Of a DNA stretch of 64,000 bases, positions 43,203-52,876 are shown piece by piece (positions within the stretch are counted from its first letter, which is position 1; each line of letters starts with the position of its first letter). This DNA is from Longispora albida DSM 44784. Its GTDB lineage: Bacteria > Actinomycetota > Actinomycetes > Mycobacteriales > Micromonosporaceae. The translations under genes were made by a program, and so were the position numbers. The stretch spans positions 356,584 through 420,583 of the forward strand of contig NZ_KB903825.1 in assembly GCF_000379825.1 (NCBI RefSeq), in the 5' to 3' direction. Below the pieces are notes generated by a model. It was given only the letters and a program-made list of their open reading frames with translations. It was not told the origin of the DNA and did no database searches.

Positions 43203-46200
43203 GTGCACTTGTACGGCCGCTGGAAGGCGACCTCAAGCAAACGCGCGATCATCACGGCATTGAGCACGATGCTGGTGACTGGCCTGCTGGGGCCAGCACC
43301 AGCCTTGGCTGCGCCTTTCACGCCATCGGCGCCTCAGCGGGATAAATCCGTCCGAGTGACGAACGTGAAACCCAGCCCACGGACGTCCGATGAAGGCGCC
43401 AAGCGGGCCCTGCGTGCTTCTCCCAAGGTCACTTGGCCGAGTGCCGGAGCCGCGGAATTGGAAGTTCCCGGACCTGGAGCTGGGAAGGTCAAGGCAGGAT
43501 CGCTTCCTGTCGAAGTCAGCACACCCGCCGAGGCCGGAAGCCCCGCGGCGCCACCGTCTGCTGGCAAGCGCAAGGCCAGGGTCGAGATCCTCGACCGCAA
43601 GGTAGCCGAGCGAGCCAAGCAGCACGGCGTCCTCCTGCGCGTCGACAGCCCCGCGTCTGGCAAGGTGCGGCTCGACCTCGACTACTCCACGTTCCGCGAC
43701 GCGTTCGGCGCCGATTGGGGCTCACGGCTGCGGCTGGTCAGCCTGCCGGAATGCGCACTGGTAACGCCTGACAAGCCTGGGTGCGAGGGCGTGCCAGTGC
43801 CCTCAAAGAACGATGCCAAGAGCAGCAAGCTGTCAGCTGATGTCGAGGTCTCCGCGACGGGGGCGATGCCACGTAGTGCCGGCTCCGCGCCGATGCTCTT
43901 CGCCGCTGCCGCAGCCCCGACCGGAGGCAGCGGTGACTACACGGCCACCTCTCTGTCGCCCTCGGCCACCTGGAACTCTGGCGGCTCGGCCGGCGACTTC
44001 ACCTGGAACTATGACCTGAGCACTCCGCCCGTCCCCGGCAACCTGGTACCGAAGCTGAGGTTCTCGTACTCCTCCGCCAGCGTTGACGGCCGGACATCGG
44101 CGACCAATAACCAGCCTTCCTGGCTTGGTGAGGGCTTCGACTTCTGGCCTGGGTTCATCGAGCGCCGCTACAAGCCGTGCATGGATGACATGACCGGCGG
44201 CAACAACACCACCAAGACCGCCGACCAGTGCTGGTACGCCGACAACGCCACGATGACGCTCAACGGATCGGCGACGGAACTGGTCCGCGACGATGCAACC
44301 GGTGTATGGCGTCCGAAGAACGACAACGGCGCCCGGGTCGAGAAGATCACGGGCGCGGTCAACGGCGACAACGACGGTGAACACTGGAAGGTCACCACTG
44401 TAGACGGGACGCAGTACTACTTTGGCCTGCAGCGCCTGCCCGGCTGGGCGGCAGGCAAGCCGGAGACGAAATCGGTGTTCACCATGCCGGTCTTCGGTAA
44501 CCACACTGGTGAGCCGTGCAAGGCCGGTGCTTTTGACCTCTCGTGGTGCCAGCAGGGATGGCGATGGAACCTCGACTACATCGTCGACACCCACGGCAAC
44601 GCGATGAGCTACTACTACGAGCAGGAAACCAACAACTACGGGCGTAACCTCGACTCCGCCAAGGCTACTGGCTACACCCGGGGTGGATACCTGGCCCGCG
44701 TGGACTACGGCATGCGCTCGGGCGAGGAGTACCTTGGCGCTCCGGCGCGGGTGGTGTTCGGCTCAGCCGATCGTTGCATCCCCGGAACCAGTTGCGACAA
44801 GAGCCAGCCTGCGAACGCCCCGGACATCCCGTGGGACCAGAACTGCGACAGCGGTACCTGCGCGAAGTTCGCCCCAACCTTCTGGACCACCAAGCGACTG
44901 GCCAAGGTAACCACACAGATCTGGGGCGGATCCGCCTACCGTGATGTGGATTCCTGGACACTCGAACACAGCTTCCCAGCCAGCGGCGACGTAACCAAGC
45001 CCGTGCTGTGGCTGGACTCGATCACCCGCGCCGGTCACGTCGGTGGCACCGCGGTGATGCCCAAGGTGACCTTTGCCGGCACGCAGATGCCCAACCGCGT
45101 CGTCGCGGCCGATGGCATCGACCCTATGATCCGCCGCCGCATCAACGCGATCTTCAACGAGACCGGCGGATCCATCGCGGTGAACTACTCAGCCGCCGAA
45201 TGCAGCGCAGACACGAAGCCCACTCCTGAAACCAATACGACCCGGTGTATGCCGGTCTATTGGACCCCGCAAGGTTTCACTGAGCCGACTCTGGACTGGT
45301 TCAACAAGTACGTGGTCACGTCTGTGTCCGAAAGTGACAACACAGGTGGTTCGCCCGGCACCGTCGTCCGCCACGAATATATCGGGAATCCGGGCTGGGC
45401 CTACGACGACAACGACCTGACCAAAGACAAGCATCGCACCTGGGGCGTCTGGCGCGGATACCAGAAGGTTCGCACCACCACTGGCGAGGCATGGGAACCA
45501 CAGGGCCTGACCGAGACCTCCTACTACCGAGGTATGCACGGCGACAAACTGTCCTCGGGAACCCGGACCGCTACGATCACCGACTCCGAAGGTGCCGTCG
45601 TCAACGACGACAAGTGGCTGACCGGCAGGTTGCGTGAAAGCATCACCTACAACGGTCCCAGCGGTTCAGCGGTAGCCAAGACCATTACCGACCCGTACAC
45701 CTCCGCACCGACCGCGAGCCGGACCTATAACGGCCGCACCAGCGAGGCCCGGGTCGTGGCAACCGGCAAGTCCCGCAGCTACACAGCCCTTGCTGGTGGT
45801 ACCTGGCGCGTCACCGAACTCGCCAGCACCTACGACGCCCAGGGCCTCGTCACCCAGGTGGACGACCTCGGAGACATCAAGGTCGACAACGACAACAAGT
45901 GCACCCGGACCACCTATGCCCGCAACGACGCCAAGTGGATCCTGAACAAGCCCAGCAGGATCGAAACCGTTGGCTCCGCATGCGGCCAAACTCCGGCCTT
46001 CCCCGGTGACGCATTGACGGACCTGCGCACCTACTACGACGGCAACGCAACGCTCGGCCCGGTTGACAAGGGCGACGCGACCCAGGTTGACGCCATCTCC
46101 GGCTGGAGCAACGGCCAGCCTGTCTACACCGTTACCGCAACGTCGACCTTCGACGCCTACGGCCGCGCCCTGACCATCCGCGATGTGCTCGGCCGGACCA

Positions 46201-49200
46201 TCACCACCGAGTACACCCCTCAGATGGGGCTTGTCACCAGCACCAAGGCGACCAACGCAGCCGGGATGAGCAGCACAACGACTGCAGACCCGGCTACTGC
46301 GCTTCCCACCTCCAAAATCGACACCAACGGCAAGCGCACCGACCTGGCATACGACCCTCTGGGCAGACTTCTCAAGGTCTGGCTGCCCGGCCGGAACAAG
46401 GCCACGGACACCCCCAACATCGAGTACGAGTATCTTGTCCGCACCGACGGGCCGATCACCGTGACGTCGAAGAACCTGATGGCAGACGGTACCTACCGGT
46501 CCACGTTCGCTCTCTATGACGGGCTCATGCGCCCTCGGCAGACCCAGACCGCCAGCCCCAACGGCGGACGCCTGATCACTGAGACCAAGTACAACAGCCG
46601 CGGCCAGGCATTCAAGAAGAACGGCCCGTACTACAACACCGCAGCACCTGGAAACAGTCTGGTCACGGCGAACGACAATGAGGTGCCCGGCCAGACCGTC
46701 GTCACCTTCGATGGCGCGGGCCGGGCCATCGCCGAGACGTTCTGGGTTTACGCCACCGAGAAATGGCGCACCACAACCGCGTACTTCGGTGACCATGTCG
46801 ACGTGACTCCGCCCCAGGGTGGCGCTGCGGCCAGTACGTACACCGACGCGCGTGGGCGGACTTCCGAAGTCCGGCGGTACAGATCCGGCTCGCCGTCGGG
46901 AACCTATGACACCACCAAATACACCTACACCAAGCAGGACGCGCTCGCCACGGTCACCGACCCGGCCGGAAATACCTGGACCTACGGTTATGACATCCGG
47001 GGTCGGCTGATCTCCTCGACCGATCCCGACAAGGGCGCCAGCACCAGCACCTACGACGACGCCGCCCAGTTGCTAACCACCACTGACGCACGCGGCAAGA
47101 CCCTCGCGTTCAACTACGACACTCTGGGGCGTAAGACGTCGGTCCGAGCCGGCTCGCAGACCGGCCAGCTGCTGGCCAAATGGACATACGACACCCTCTA
47201 CAAGGGCCTTGCCACATCCAGCACCATCTTCAACAACGGCAACGCCTACACAACTGAGACCACGGGCTACGACGAGGCCTACCGGCCCACCGGTACCAAG
47301 GTCACCATTCCGGCCTCGGAAGGCAAACTCGCCGGGACCTACGCCTTCGGCTCCACCTTCAACATCGACGGCTCCGTGGCCACGCAAAGCCTGCCAGCAG
47401 CTGGCGACCTGCCAGCAGAAACTCTCACGTTCGGCTACACGCCCCTCGGCCTGCCGCTGAAGACGACCGGGCAGACGCCGTACGTCACCAACACCACCTA
47501 CACCAGCTACGGCGAGCAAACCCAGCTCGAACTCACCACGACAACCAACGCCACCAAGCGCTTGTGGCTGTCCTCCTACTACGAAGACGGCTCACGCCGA
47601 CTGCAGCAGACCCTGGCCGAACGTCAGGCCACCGGCATGCAGCAGGGCAAGACCACATACACCTACAACCCGATCGGCAACATCACACAGATCTCGGAGG
47701 CCCCCAAGGCAGCTGCAGCCGAGACCCAGTGCTTCCGGTACGACCACGCCCGCCGTCTTACCGACGCATGGACGCTTGGAAGCACCACGCCCGACTGCAG
47801 CCAGGCACCTGGCAACACCACAATCGGCGGGCCTGCACCGTACTGGCACAGCTGGACCTTCGACACCACTGGTAACCGGCTCAGCGAGACCCGGCACGCC
47901 AGCACCGGTGACACAACCAGGACGTACGTCTACGCTGCTGCGGGCCAAGCCCAGCCTCACGCCGCCCGTTCGGTGCGCACCACCGGCCCTGGCGCAGACC
48001 GGACCGACGCCTACGGCTACGACGTCACCGGCAACACGACCACCCGGCCCAATGGGACCAGTACCCAGGCACTGGAGTGGAACATCTTCGGCAAGCTCGC
48101 CAAGCTCACCGAAGGTAGTGCGACCCACAGCTTCGTGTACGCAGCCGACGGCACGCGCATCCTCCGGCGTGACACGACGGGTACGACTCTTTATCTCGGC
48201 TCCAGCGAAGTGCGCCTGGACAACTCTTCACAGGCCCTGACCGGAACCCGGTACTACACGCACGGCGGAGCCACCGTCGCAGTCCGCACCGTGGCTGGGG
48301 TGACGTGGCTGGCAACTGATCACCATGGCACCAACACCATGGCCTTCAAGGCATCGGACCTGTCGGTGCAGTTCCGCCGGGCCTCGCCGTACGGCGAAAG
48401 CCGAGGCACCGCGCCGACCGCATGGCCAGGCGACAAGGGCTTCGTCGGAGGTACCAACGACCCGACTGGCCTCGTCCACATCGGAGCGCGCGAGTACGAC
48501 CAAACCGCCGGACGGTTCATCTCCGTTGACCCGATCCTTGACACCAAGGATCCCCAGCAGATGAATGGCTACACCTACGCCAACGGCAATCCCATCAGCA
48601 TGAGTGATCCCACTGGACTCCGGCCCGAATGTGGCGATGGAAACATGTGGGATAAGTGTGACAACTCGCAGAGCCCCGACGAAGCTCCTGACGGCTGCGA
48701 GGGTATGGGTTGTAGTGGCTGGGACGACAACAACTCCAACCATGGCCGGCCCATCGACGTCAGCCCCGGCAACCCGCTCACTGAGATCCAAGTCGCCACG
48801 TTCCTGTATCCGACCAGGCACGTCGACTCGCTGAGCCGCAACGAGCGAGCTTCTGTCAGGCAGTCCTTCATTCAGCACAACTTCCCCAAGGAATACAGGA
48901 AGTGGGCCGAGGCTGAACTCAAGAAGCAAGACGAGGAGTTCCATGAACTCTTCAGCTGGATTCCGGTCATTGGAATCCCATCTGCACTCATCGTTGCGAA
49001 GCGCGACGCCAGCAAGGGCCACTACGTGGCTGCCACTCTCGGCGCTGCAGGCATTATTCCGGCCGGTAAGGTGGGAAAGGTCTTGGCTGGCGCTGGGGAT
49101 CTGGCGAAAGCCGGCAAGGCTGCCGACGTATTTGTGCAAGTTGAGAAAGGTGGAACTCGCTACAGATACGCAAGCCGCGGGGAGACGCAGTTCGAGTTCA

Positions 49201-49454
49201 AGACTGGCCACGGCTTCGATCGAGCGCACACAGGTCCTGGCGGCGTGAAGCGGGACTTTGGCGGCTCGGGCCTTACCCCAGACGATATCGAATCCAGTAT
49301 CATGGATGATCTGATGACAAAGCTCGACAGCCTTCCTGCTTCCAGACCACATGAAGGTGCTGTCGTCATCAACGGACAGTATGCTGTCGGATATCGCGTG
49401 ATCAGCCTGCCTGGCAAAGTAAGTGTAGCGACCTATTGGCCAGCTGGGTCATAG
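43203..49454 (+). CDS. Secreted RHS/YD-repeat polymorphic toxin
   Basis: This 2,083-residue protein from GTG 43203 has a strong ribosome binding site. A signal peptide ends near ALAAPF (about residue 38). Then come a SpvB-like shell region, many YD repeats (for example YDPLGRLLKVW, YDIRGRLISSTDPDKG, YNPIGNITQ) and the RHS core end YTYANGNPISMSDPTGL (about 1,800). The 280-residue variable C-terminus has a pretoxin helix pair (FSWIPVIGIPSALIV, GIIPAGKVGKVL) and a terminal domain (GHGFDRAHTGPGG, RDFGGSGLTPDDIE, AVGYRVISLPGK) that resembles BECR-type RNases by pattern only. The next gene is its probable immunity protein. Confidence 0.88.
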   Translation: MHLYGRWKATSSKRAIITALSTMLVTGLLGPAPALAAPFTPSAPQRDKSVRVTNVKPSPRTSDEGAKRALRASPKVTWPSAGAAELEVPGPGAGKVKAGSLPVEVSTPAEAGSPAAPPSAGKRKARVEILDRKVAERAKQHGVLLRVDSPASGKVRLDLDYSTFRDAFGADWGSRLRLVSLPECALVTPDKPGCEGVPVPSKNDAKSSKLSADVEVSATGAMPRSAGSAPMLFAAAAAPTGGSGDYTATSLSPSATWNSGGSAGDFTWNYDLSTPPVPGNLVPKLRFSYSSASVDGRTSATNNQPSWLGEGFDFWPGFIERRYKPCMDDMTGGNNTTKTADQCWYADNATMTLNGSATELVRDDATGVWRPKNDNGARVEKITGAVNGDNDGEHWKVTTVDGTQYYFGLQRLPGWAAGKPETKSVFTMPVFGNHTGEPCKAGAFDLSWCQQGWRWNLDYIVDTHGNAMSYYYEQETNNYGRNLDSAKATGYTRGGYLARVDYGMRSGEEYLGAPARVVFGSADRCIPGTSCDKSQPANAPDIPWDQNCDSGTCAKFAPTFWTTKRLAKVTTQIWGGSAYRDVDSWTLEHSFPASGDVTKPVLWLDSITRAGHVGGTAVMPKVTFAGTQMPNRVVAADGIDPMIRRRINAIFNETGGSIAVNYSAAECSADTKPTPETNTTRCMPVYWTPQGFTEPTLDWFNKYVVTSVSESDNTGGSPGTVVRHEYIGNPGWAYDDNDLTKDKHRTWGVWRGYQKVRTTTGEAWEPQGLTETSYYRGMHGDKLSSGTRTATITDSEGAVVNDDKWLTGRLRESITYNGPSGSAVAKTITDPYTSAPTASRTYNGRTSEARVVATGKSRSYTALAGGTWRVTELASTYDAQGLVTQVDDLGDIKVDNDNKCTRTTYARNDAKWILNKPSRIETVGSACGQTPAFPGDALTDLRTYYDGNATLGPVDKGDATQVDAISGWSNGQPVYTVTATSTFDAYGRALTIRDVLGRTITTEYTPQMGLVTSTKATNAAGMSSTTTADPATALPTSKIDTNGKRTDLAYDPLGRLLKVWLPGRNKATDTPNIEYEYLVRTDGPITVTSKNLMADGTYRSTFALYDGLMRPRQTQTASPNGGRLITETKYNSRGQAFKKNGPYYNTAAPGNSLVTANDNEVPGQTVVTFDGAGRAIAETFWVYATEKWRTTTAYFGDHVDVTPPQGGAAASTYTDARGRTSEVRRYRSGSPSGTYDTTKYTYTKQDALATVTDPAGNTWTYGYDIRGRLISSTDPDKGASTSTYDDAAQLLTTTDARGKTLAFNYDTLGRKTSVRAGSQTGQLLAKWTYDTLYKGLATSSTIFNNGNAYTTETTGYDEAYRPTGTKVTIPASEGKLAGTYAFGSTFNIDGSVATQSLPAAGDLPAETLTFGYTPLGLPLKTTGQTPYVTNTTYTSYGEQTQLELTTTTNATKRLWLSSYYEDGSRRLQQTLAERQATGMQQGKTTYTYNPIGNITQISEAPKAAAAETQCFRYDHARRLTDAWTLGSTTPDCSQAPGNTTIGGPAPYWHSWTFDTTGNRLSETRHASTGDTTRTYVYAAAGQAQPHAARSVRTTGPGADRTDAYGYDVTGNTTTRPNGTSTQALEWNIFGKLAKLTEGSATHSFVYAADGTRILRRDTTGTTLYLGSSEVRLDNSSQALTGTRYYTHGGATVAVRTVAGVTWLATDHHGTNTMAFKASDLSVQFRRASPYGESRGTAPTAWPGDKGFVGGTNDPTGLVHIGAREYDQTAGRFISVDPILDTKDPQQMNGYTYANGNPISMSDPTGLRPECGDGNMWDKCDNSQSPDEAPDGCEGMGCSGWDDNNSNHGRPIDVSPGNPLTEIQVATFLYPTRHVDSLSRNERASVRQSFIQHNFPKEYRKWAEAELKKQDEEFHELFSWIPVIGIPSALIVAKRDASKGHYVAATLGAAGIIPAGKVGKVLAGAGDLAKAGKAADVFVQVEKGGTRYRYASRGETQFEFKTGHGFDRAHTGPGGVKRDFGGSGLTPDDIESSIMDDLMTKLDSLPASRPHEGAVVINGQYAVGYRVISLPGKVSVATYWPAGS

Positions 49455-49471
49455 GGGAAGGTGTGTGGGTG

Positions 49472-49822
49472 ATGAGTGTGGACCCCCTTGACATTGCGGC
49501 TCGGCAACTGACTGGGCAGCTTCAGTCGGATGGTGACCCGCGCATCGGTGCGCTCGCGGTTGAATACATCGAAACAATCGCTTACGCCGACGCGGACGCC
49601 ATTCTCCATATGCTGCATGTCAGTCTTGAAGAGCGTGGCTGGTACTTGCCCGTCTGGGCTCGATTGCTGGCCTACCGCCTCGCTTGTCTTCAGCGACCAC
49701 AAGACGCTGAACTCCTGCGTGAGGCCGCCAATGATCTCGTGCTGCACGGCCCGGACTGGGATGACATAGCTGCGCAGTTGATGGATAGGGCTCTAGCGGT
49801 CGAAGGTCGCGAGTCTTCGTAG
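49472..49822 (+). CDS. Probable immunity protein of the RHS toxin
   Basis: This 116-residue acidic all-helical protein reads MSVDPLDIAARQLTGQLQSD, with ILHMLHVSLEERGWYLPVWA and a C-terminal WDDIAAQLMDRALAV. It starts 18 bp after the toxin stop and is the last gene before a hairpin. Small, acidic, non-secreted proteins in this place are usually cognate immunity proteins. No Pfam immunity family is recognised, so the role rests on position. Confidence 0.7.
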   Translation: MSVDPLDIAARQLTGQLQSDGDPRIGALAVEYIETIAYADADAILHMLHVSLEERGWYLPVWARLLAYRLACLQRPQDAELLREAANDLVLHGPDWDDIAAQLMDRALAVEGRESS

Positions 49823-50377
49823 ACAGCTAGACATAGGTGCCCTATAGGGCTGAATGCAATGTGCATCGATACGAGGGATCGCCTGTATAGCAGGCGGTCC
49901 CTCGGCTGGTGGTCCGCTAGTTCTGGCTGCAATGGCTGTAGCACTGATGGCGGCATCGCCATCGTGGCCACCGATGCCCGGGACGTTCTGGGTGGCTCTA
50001 CTTTCCCCGTTGCCGTCCTGCATGGATGTTCGTTGTGATTGGCGTGAATGAGATCGCGGGGTAGTCGCTGGGGCTGGATGATCTCATAGCGCGGGTGGCT
50101 GGCCGGTTCGGGCAGCCTGAACCGCTGCGGCGGCCCCGTCGTACGTGCCGGGTTTGCTGCCGCCTGCGCAGGGGAAGAATGACTGGATTCTTGAGCCATC
50201 ACATCACGTAAGTAGGCCAATCTCCGCAGTGAAATCTCGCCAGCCCTGCAACGACCATACAACCGGCTGGATCGGCGAAGTGAATCGTCGCGTCCAGTCC
50301 ATATTTGACAGTCGCGGAAGTATCAGCTAGTTTGACCACATGAACACCTGTGTGTGGCACAGGTGCTACTGGGGCGC
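49823..50377. other. Right end of the first element, no intact gene
   Basis: About 555 bp. CGAGGGATCGCCTG (49872-49885) pairs with CAGGCGGTCCCTCG (49891-49904) across TATAG with one G-T pair, a likely terminator of the toxin/immunity unit. CACCTGTG/CACAGGTG near 50345-50365 forms a second small hairpin just before the att copy. The minus frame over 49690-50262 has weak coding character and is not called. Confidence 0.5.
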
Positions 50378-50399
50378 GTTCAAGTCCCCCTTCGGACAC
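50378..50399 (+). repeat. Right att repeat (copy of tRNA-Leu 3' end)
   Basis: GTTCAAGTCCCCC followed by TTCGGACAC is a copy of the tRNA-Leu 3' end at 36409-36430 with one mismatch. The rest of the tRNA is absent. The sequence beyond it resembles that beyond the left copy and leads into the 3' end of a second recombinase. Confidence 0.8.
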
Positions 50400-50425
50400 T
50401 CAATTACCCCATATAGATCTTGGGG

Positions 50426-50797
50426 TTACAGTCCCGGCAGGGTCGGTTGTAGCGGTTTTGCAGCTGATCTGGTCGGGGCTTTCTGCTTCTCCTCCTCTCT
50501 GGGCGAGAGCTCCCACCGGCCTCGGTGACAGACGACGACCGCTTCCTGGGGGCGCAGGTAAGCAGCCGGGTCAGCAACCTCCTGAAGTAAGCCGCGGAGC
50601 CACTCGAGAATCCGGTCCCCTCGTTGGTACAGATTCCTGATTCTGTCTTCAGCAGATTTGGCTGAGCTGGTGCGGCCGTGCTGGCAACGGCAGCCTGCCC
50701 GGCCGTTGACCCAGTGCGCGTCCATCCGCCGACCGCACGGCCCGCACGTCACCAGCCCCGTCAGCTTGCAGGTCCTCACTGAACCGTCCGGGCACGG
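50426..50797 (-). pseudogene. Serine recombinase, 3' remnant
   Basis: About 120 codons remain of the C-terminal zinc-ribbon part: CKLTGLVTCGPCGRRMDAHW, CRCQHGRTSSAKSAEDRIRN, LYQRGDRILEWLRGLLQEV and the tail KPLQPTLPGL. They align with the intact recombinase (YLLTGLVVCGLCGRRMAAHW, DRIRNLYARED, AGQVALPGL). The N-terminal catalytic and recombinase domains are missing, so it is inactive. It is in the same orientation and distance from an att copy as the intact gene. Confidence 0.8.
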
Positions 50798-50808
50798 CCG
50801 GGCGGACG

Positions 50809-51137
50809 CTACTCCTTCATCACTTTCACGAATCTGAAGAACTCCTCGTCGTCGATCGGGGGGTGGCCGCCGTGGCGGCTGGCTTCGACTGTGTGGGGGT
50901 CGGGGTGGTGTTTGCTGAAGTACTCGACGATGTGGAATCCGCATTTGTTGACGTAGCCCGCCTCCATAGGCGACTTGATCTTCTCGCTCGCCGCGCCCGG
51001 CGGCAGCGCCGGCGTGCGCCACAACGGGGCCTGGCGCCTCGGGCGGAAACATCGACCAGACCCATGTCCAGCGAGGCCCGCAACGGTACCTGGGCCTCCG
51101 GCTCCGCCTCCACGGCCGAACCCGGCAGGATCGACAC
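50809..51137 (-). pseudogene. Degraded gene fragment, frameshifted
   Basis: One frame reads VSILPGSAVEAEPEAQVPLR at its start, then coding character moves to another frame reading SEKIKSPMEAGYVNKCGFHI, EYFSKHHPDPHTVEASRHGG and a stop at 50809. The end has a faint GNAT-like look (NKCGFHIVEYF). It has replaced the 5' part of the second recombinase gene. Confidence 0.35.
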
Positions 51138-51299
51138 CTGAGCACTGACGGTGGCTTGATCGGCAGTTCGGCTCAGAAGACGCAGCCTGATTACGCTCTC
51201 TGATCCGAACTCGCGATCACCGCAGAATAGCGGTCAAGAAGTGACCGGAATCCCGCATAGCGTGAGCGCATGCCGATCAACTGCCACGTCCTCAACCGC

Positions 51300-51531
51300 A
51301 CCTGGTCCGGAGCCGGATCATCTCCGACGCCGACCGGGCGCTGGTGATGCCGGGTGGCTCGATCATGCGGCCGGCGTTCCTGGTCACGGGTTCGTGCAGG
51401 GGGTGCGGGAACTGCCCGGCGGCCGGGTGCTGCTCACTCCGGCCCGCCCGCTGAGCCCGGCCCAGGCCACCGAGACGGAGTCGCTCGCCGCGTTCGTAAA
51501 GGTGGATGCGGCCGTAGCGTTCGCACGTTAG
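51300..51531 (+). pseudogene. C-terminal fragment of a winged-helix DNA-binding (AlkZ/YcaQ-like) protein, frameshifted
   Basis: One frame reads VRSRIISDADRALVMPGGSI then MRPAFLVTG, and a second frame continues GHGFVQGVRELPGGRVLLTP, ARPLSPAQATETESLAAFV to a stop at 51531. The pattern fits the C-terminus of winged-helix DNA-glycosylase-like proteins (DR-VIP, FLVDGFV-G, F-PLS). The 5' part is missing and the frame is broken near 51395. Confidence 0.45.
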
Positions 51532-51566
51532 CTTCAAGATCAACATCGAAGTAAAGGACACTCCTT

Positions 51567-52808
51567 ATGAGATTGACCTCCCGTCTGCTCGCCGTGGCGG
51601 TCCTCGCCGCCGCCGTCGCCGTGCCCGGCACCGCCGGCGCGGCTCCGGCCCGGCCATGGGTCGCCGGCTGGGCCACGGCGCCGCAGCACCCGATGCCGGG
51701 CGCCGATTGGCAGGGACCGAACTGGTCCATGGAGGGCTTCGCCGACCAGTCGGTCCGGCAGGTCGTCCGGGTTACCGCCGCTGGCTCCCGGGTCCGGATC
51801 CGGCTGTCCAACCAGTACGGCACCGCACCGCTCCGGCTGGCCGGGGCGACCGTTGCTAAGGCCGGCGACGGCCCTGCGGTGCTGCCCGGTACGGTCCGGC
51901 GGCTCACCTTCGGCCGTTCCGCGTCGACGGTGATCTCTGCCGGCGGATCGCTGGCCAGTGACGACGTCCATCTCAAGGTCGACGCGCTCGACAAGCTGAC
52001 CGTCACGCTGTACTTCGCGGTCCCCACCGGCCCGGCGACGTTCCACGAGACCGGCCTGACCACCACCTGGCGGGCGGCCGGCGACCACCTGTTCGACCAG
52101 GGCGGGTTCACCGACGGCGGCAGCCACTCGTGGTACTTCCTGTCCGGCGTCGACGTCAGCGGCGGCTCGCGCGGCACCGTGGTCGCGTTCGGCGACTCGA
52201 TCACCGACGGCGTGTTCTCCACCGCGAACACCGACCGGCGCTACCCCGACCGGCTCGCCGCCCGCCTCGCCGGCACCCACCGCAGGCTCGGCGTCGTCAA
52301 CGCCGGGATCAGCGGGAACCGGGTGCTCAGCGACACGACCTGCTTCGGCGAGAGCGCGCTGCACCGGTTCCGCCGGGACGCGCTCGACCAGCCGGGTGTG
52401 CGGACCGTGATCGTGCTGGAGGGCATCAACGACATCGGAACGGCCGGCACCGACTTCGGCTGCGGACCGTCCCCGGTGATCACCGCCGACGACCTGATCG
52501 CCGGGCACCGCCGGCTGATCCGGGCGGCGCACGAGCGCGGCGTCCGGGTGCTGGGCGCGACGATGACCCCGGTCAAGGGCAACCAGTACGGCTACGACAC
52601 ACCGGAGAAGGAAGCGATCCGCGACGCGGTGAACACGTGGATTCGCACCTCGGGCGAGTACGACGGGGTCGTAGACCTCGACCGGGCGCTCTCCGACCCA
52701 GCCGACCCGGACGCGATGCGGACCGAGTACGACGGCGGCGACGGGCTGCACCCGAAAGACGCCGGCATGCAGGCCATAGCCGACGCGGTGGACCTCGCGC
52801 TGCTCTGA
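51567..52808 (+). CDS. Secreted SGNH/GDSL-family hydrolase
   Basis: This 413-residue protein has a signal peptide (LLAVAVLAAAVAVPGTAGA) and then a beta-rich region AGWATAPQHPMPGADWQGPN. The SGNH fold has block I VVAFGDSITDGVFST (Ser about 211), block II GISGNR, block III EGINDIG and the final GLHPKDAGM (Asp/His about 394). It belongs to the larger secreted actinobacterial esterase group; substrates are likely acyl groups on polysaccharides or lipids. A ribosome binding site (AAAGGA) precedes ATG 51567. Confidence 0.9.
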   Translation: MRLTSRLLAVAVLAAAVAVPGTAGAAPARPWVAGWATAPQHPMPGADWQGPNWSMEGFADQSVRQVVRVTAAGSRVRIRLSNQYGTAPLRLAGATVAKAGDGPAVLPGTVRRLTFGRSASTVISAGGSLASDDVHLKVDALDKLTVTLYFAVPTGPATFHETGLTTTWRAAGDHLFDQGGFTDGGSHSWYFLSGVDVSGGSRGTVVAFGDSITDGVFSTANTDRRYPDRLAARLAGTHRRLGVVNAGISGNRVLSDTTCFGESALHRFRRDALDQPGVRTVIVLEGINDIGTAGTDFGCGPSPVITADDLIAGHRRLIRAAHERGVRVLGATMTPVKGNQYGYDTPEKEAIRDAVNTWIRTSGEYDGVVDLDRALSDPADPDAMRTEYDGGDGLHPKDAGMQAIADAVDLALL

Positions 52809-52820
52809 CCCGCTCGACCC

Positions 52821-52856
52821 GGACGGGGCGACGCCACAGCTGGCGCCGCCCCGTCC
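52821..52856. terminator. Hairpin terminator
   Basis: GGACGGGGCG (52821-52830) pairs perfectly with CGCCCCGTCC (52847-52856) with an inner GCCA/TGGC stem, just after the SGNH hydrolase gene. Confidence 0.75.
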
Positions 52857-52876
52857 CGCGTTCCCAGCCGCCGCCC

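Noticed and set aside
49690-50262. A 190-codon minus-strand frame over the immunity gene and the following gap
   Set aside because: Overlaps the immunity gene antisense and shows no consistent codon use or domain.
36345-50400. Possible prophage
   Set aside because: Apart from the recombinase there are no phage structural, replication or lysis genes; the cargo is a toxin system.
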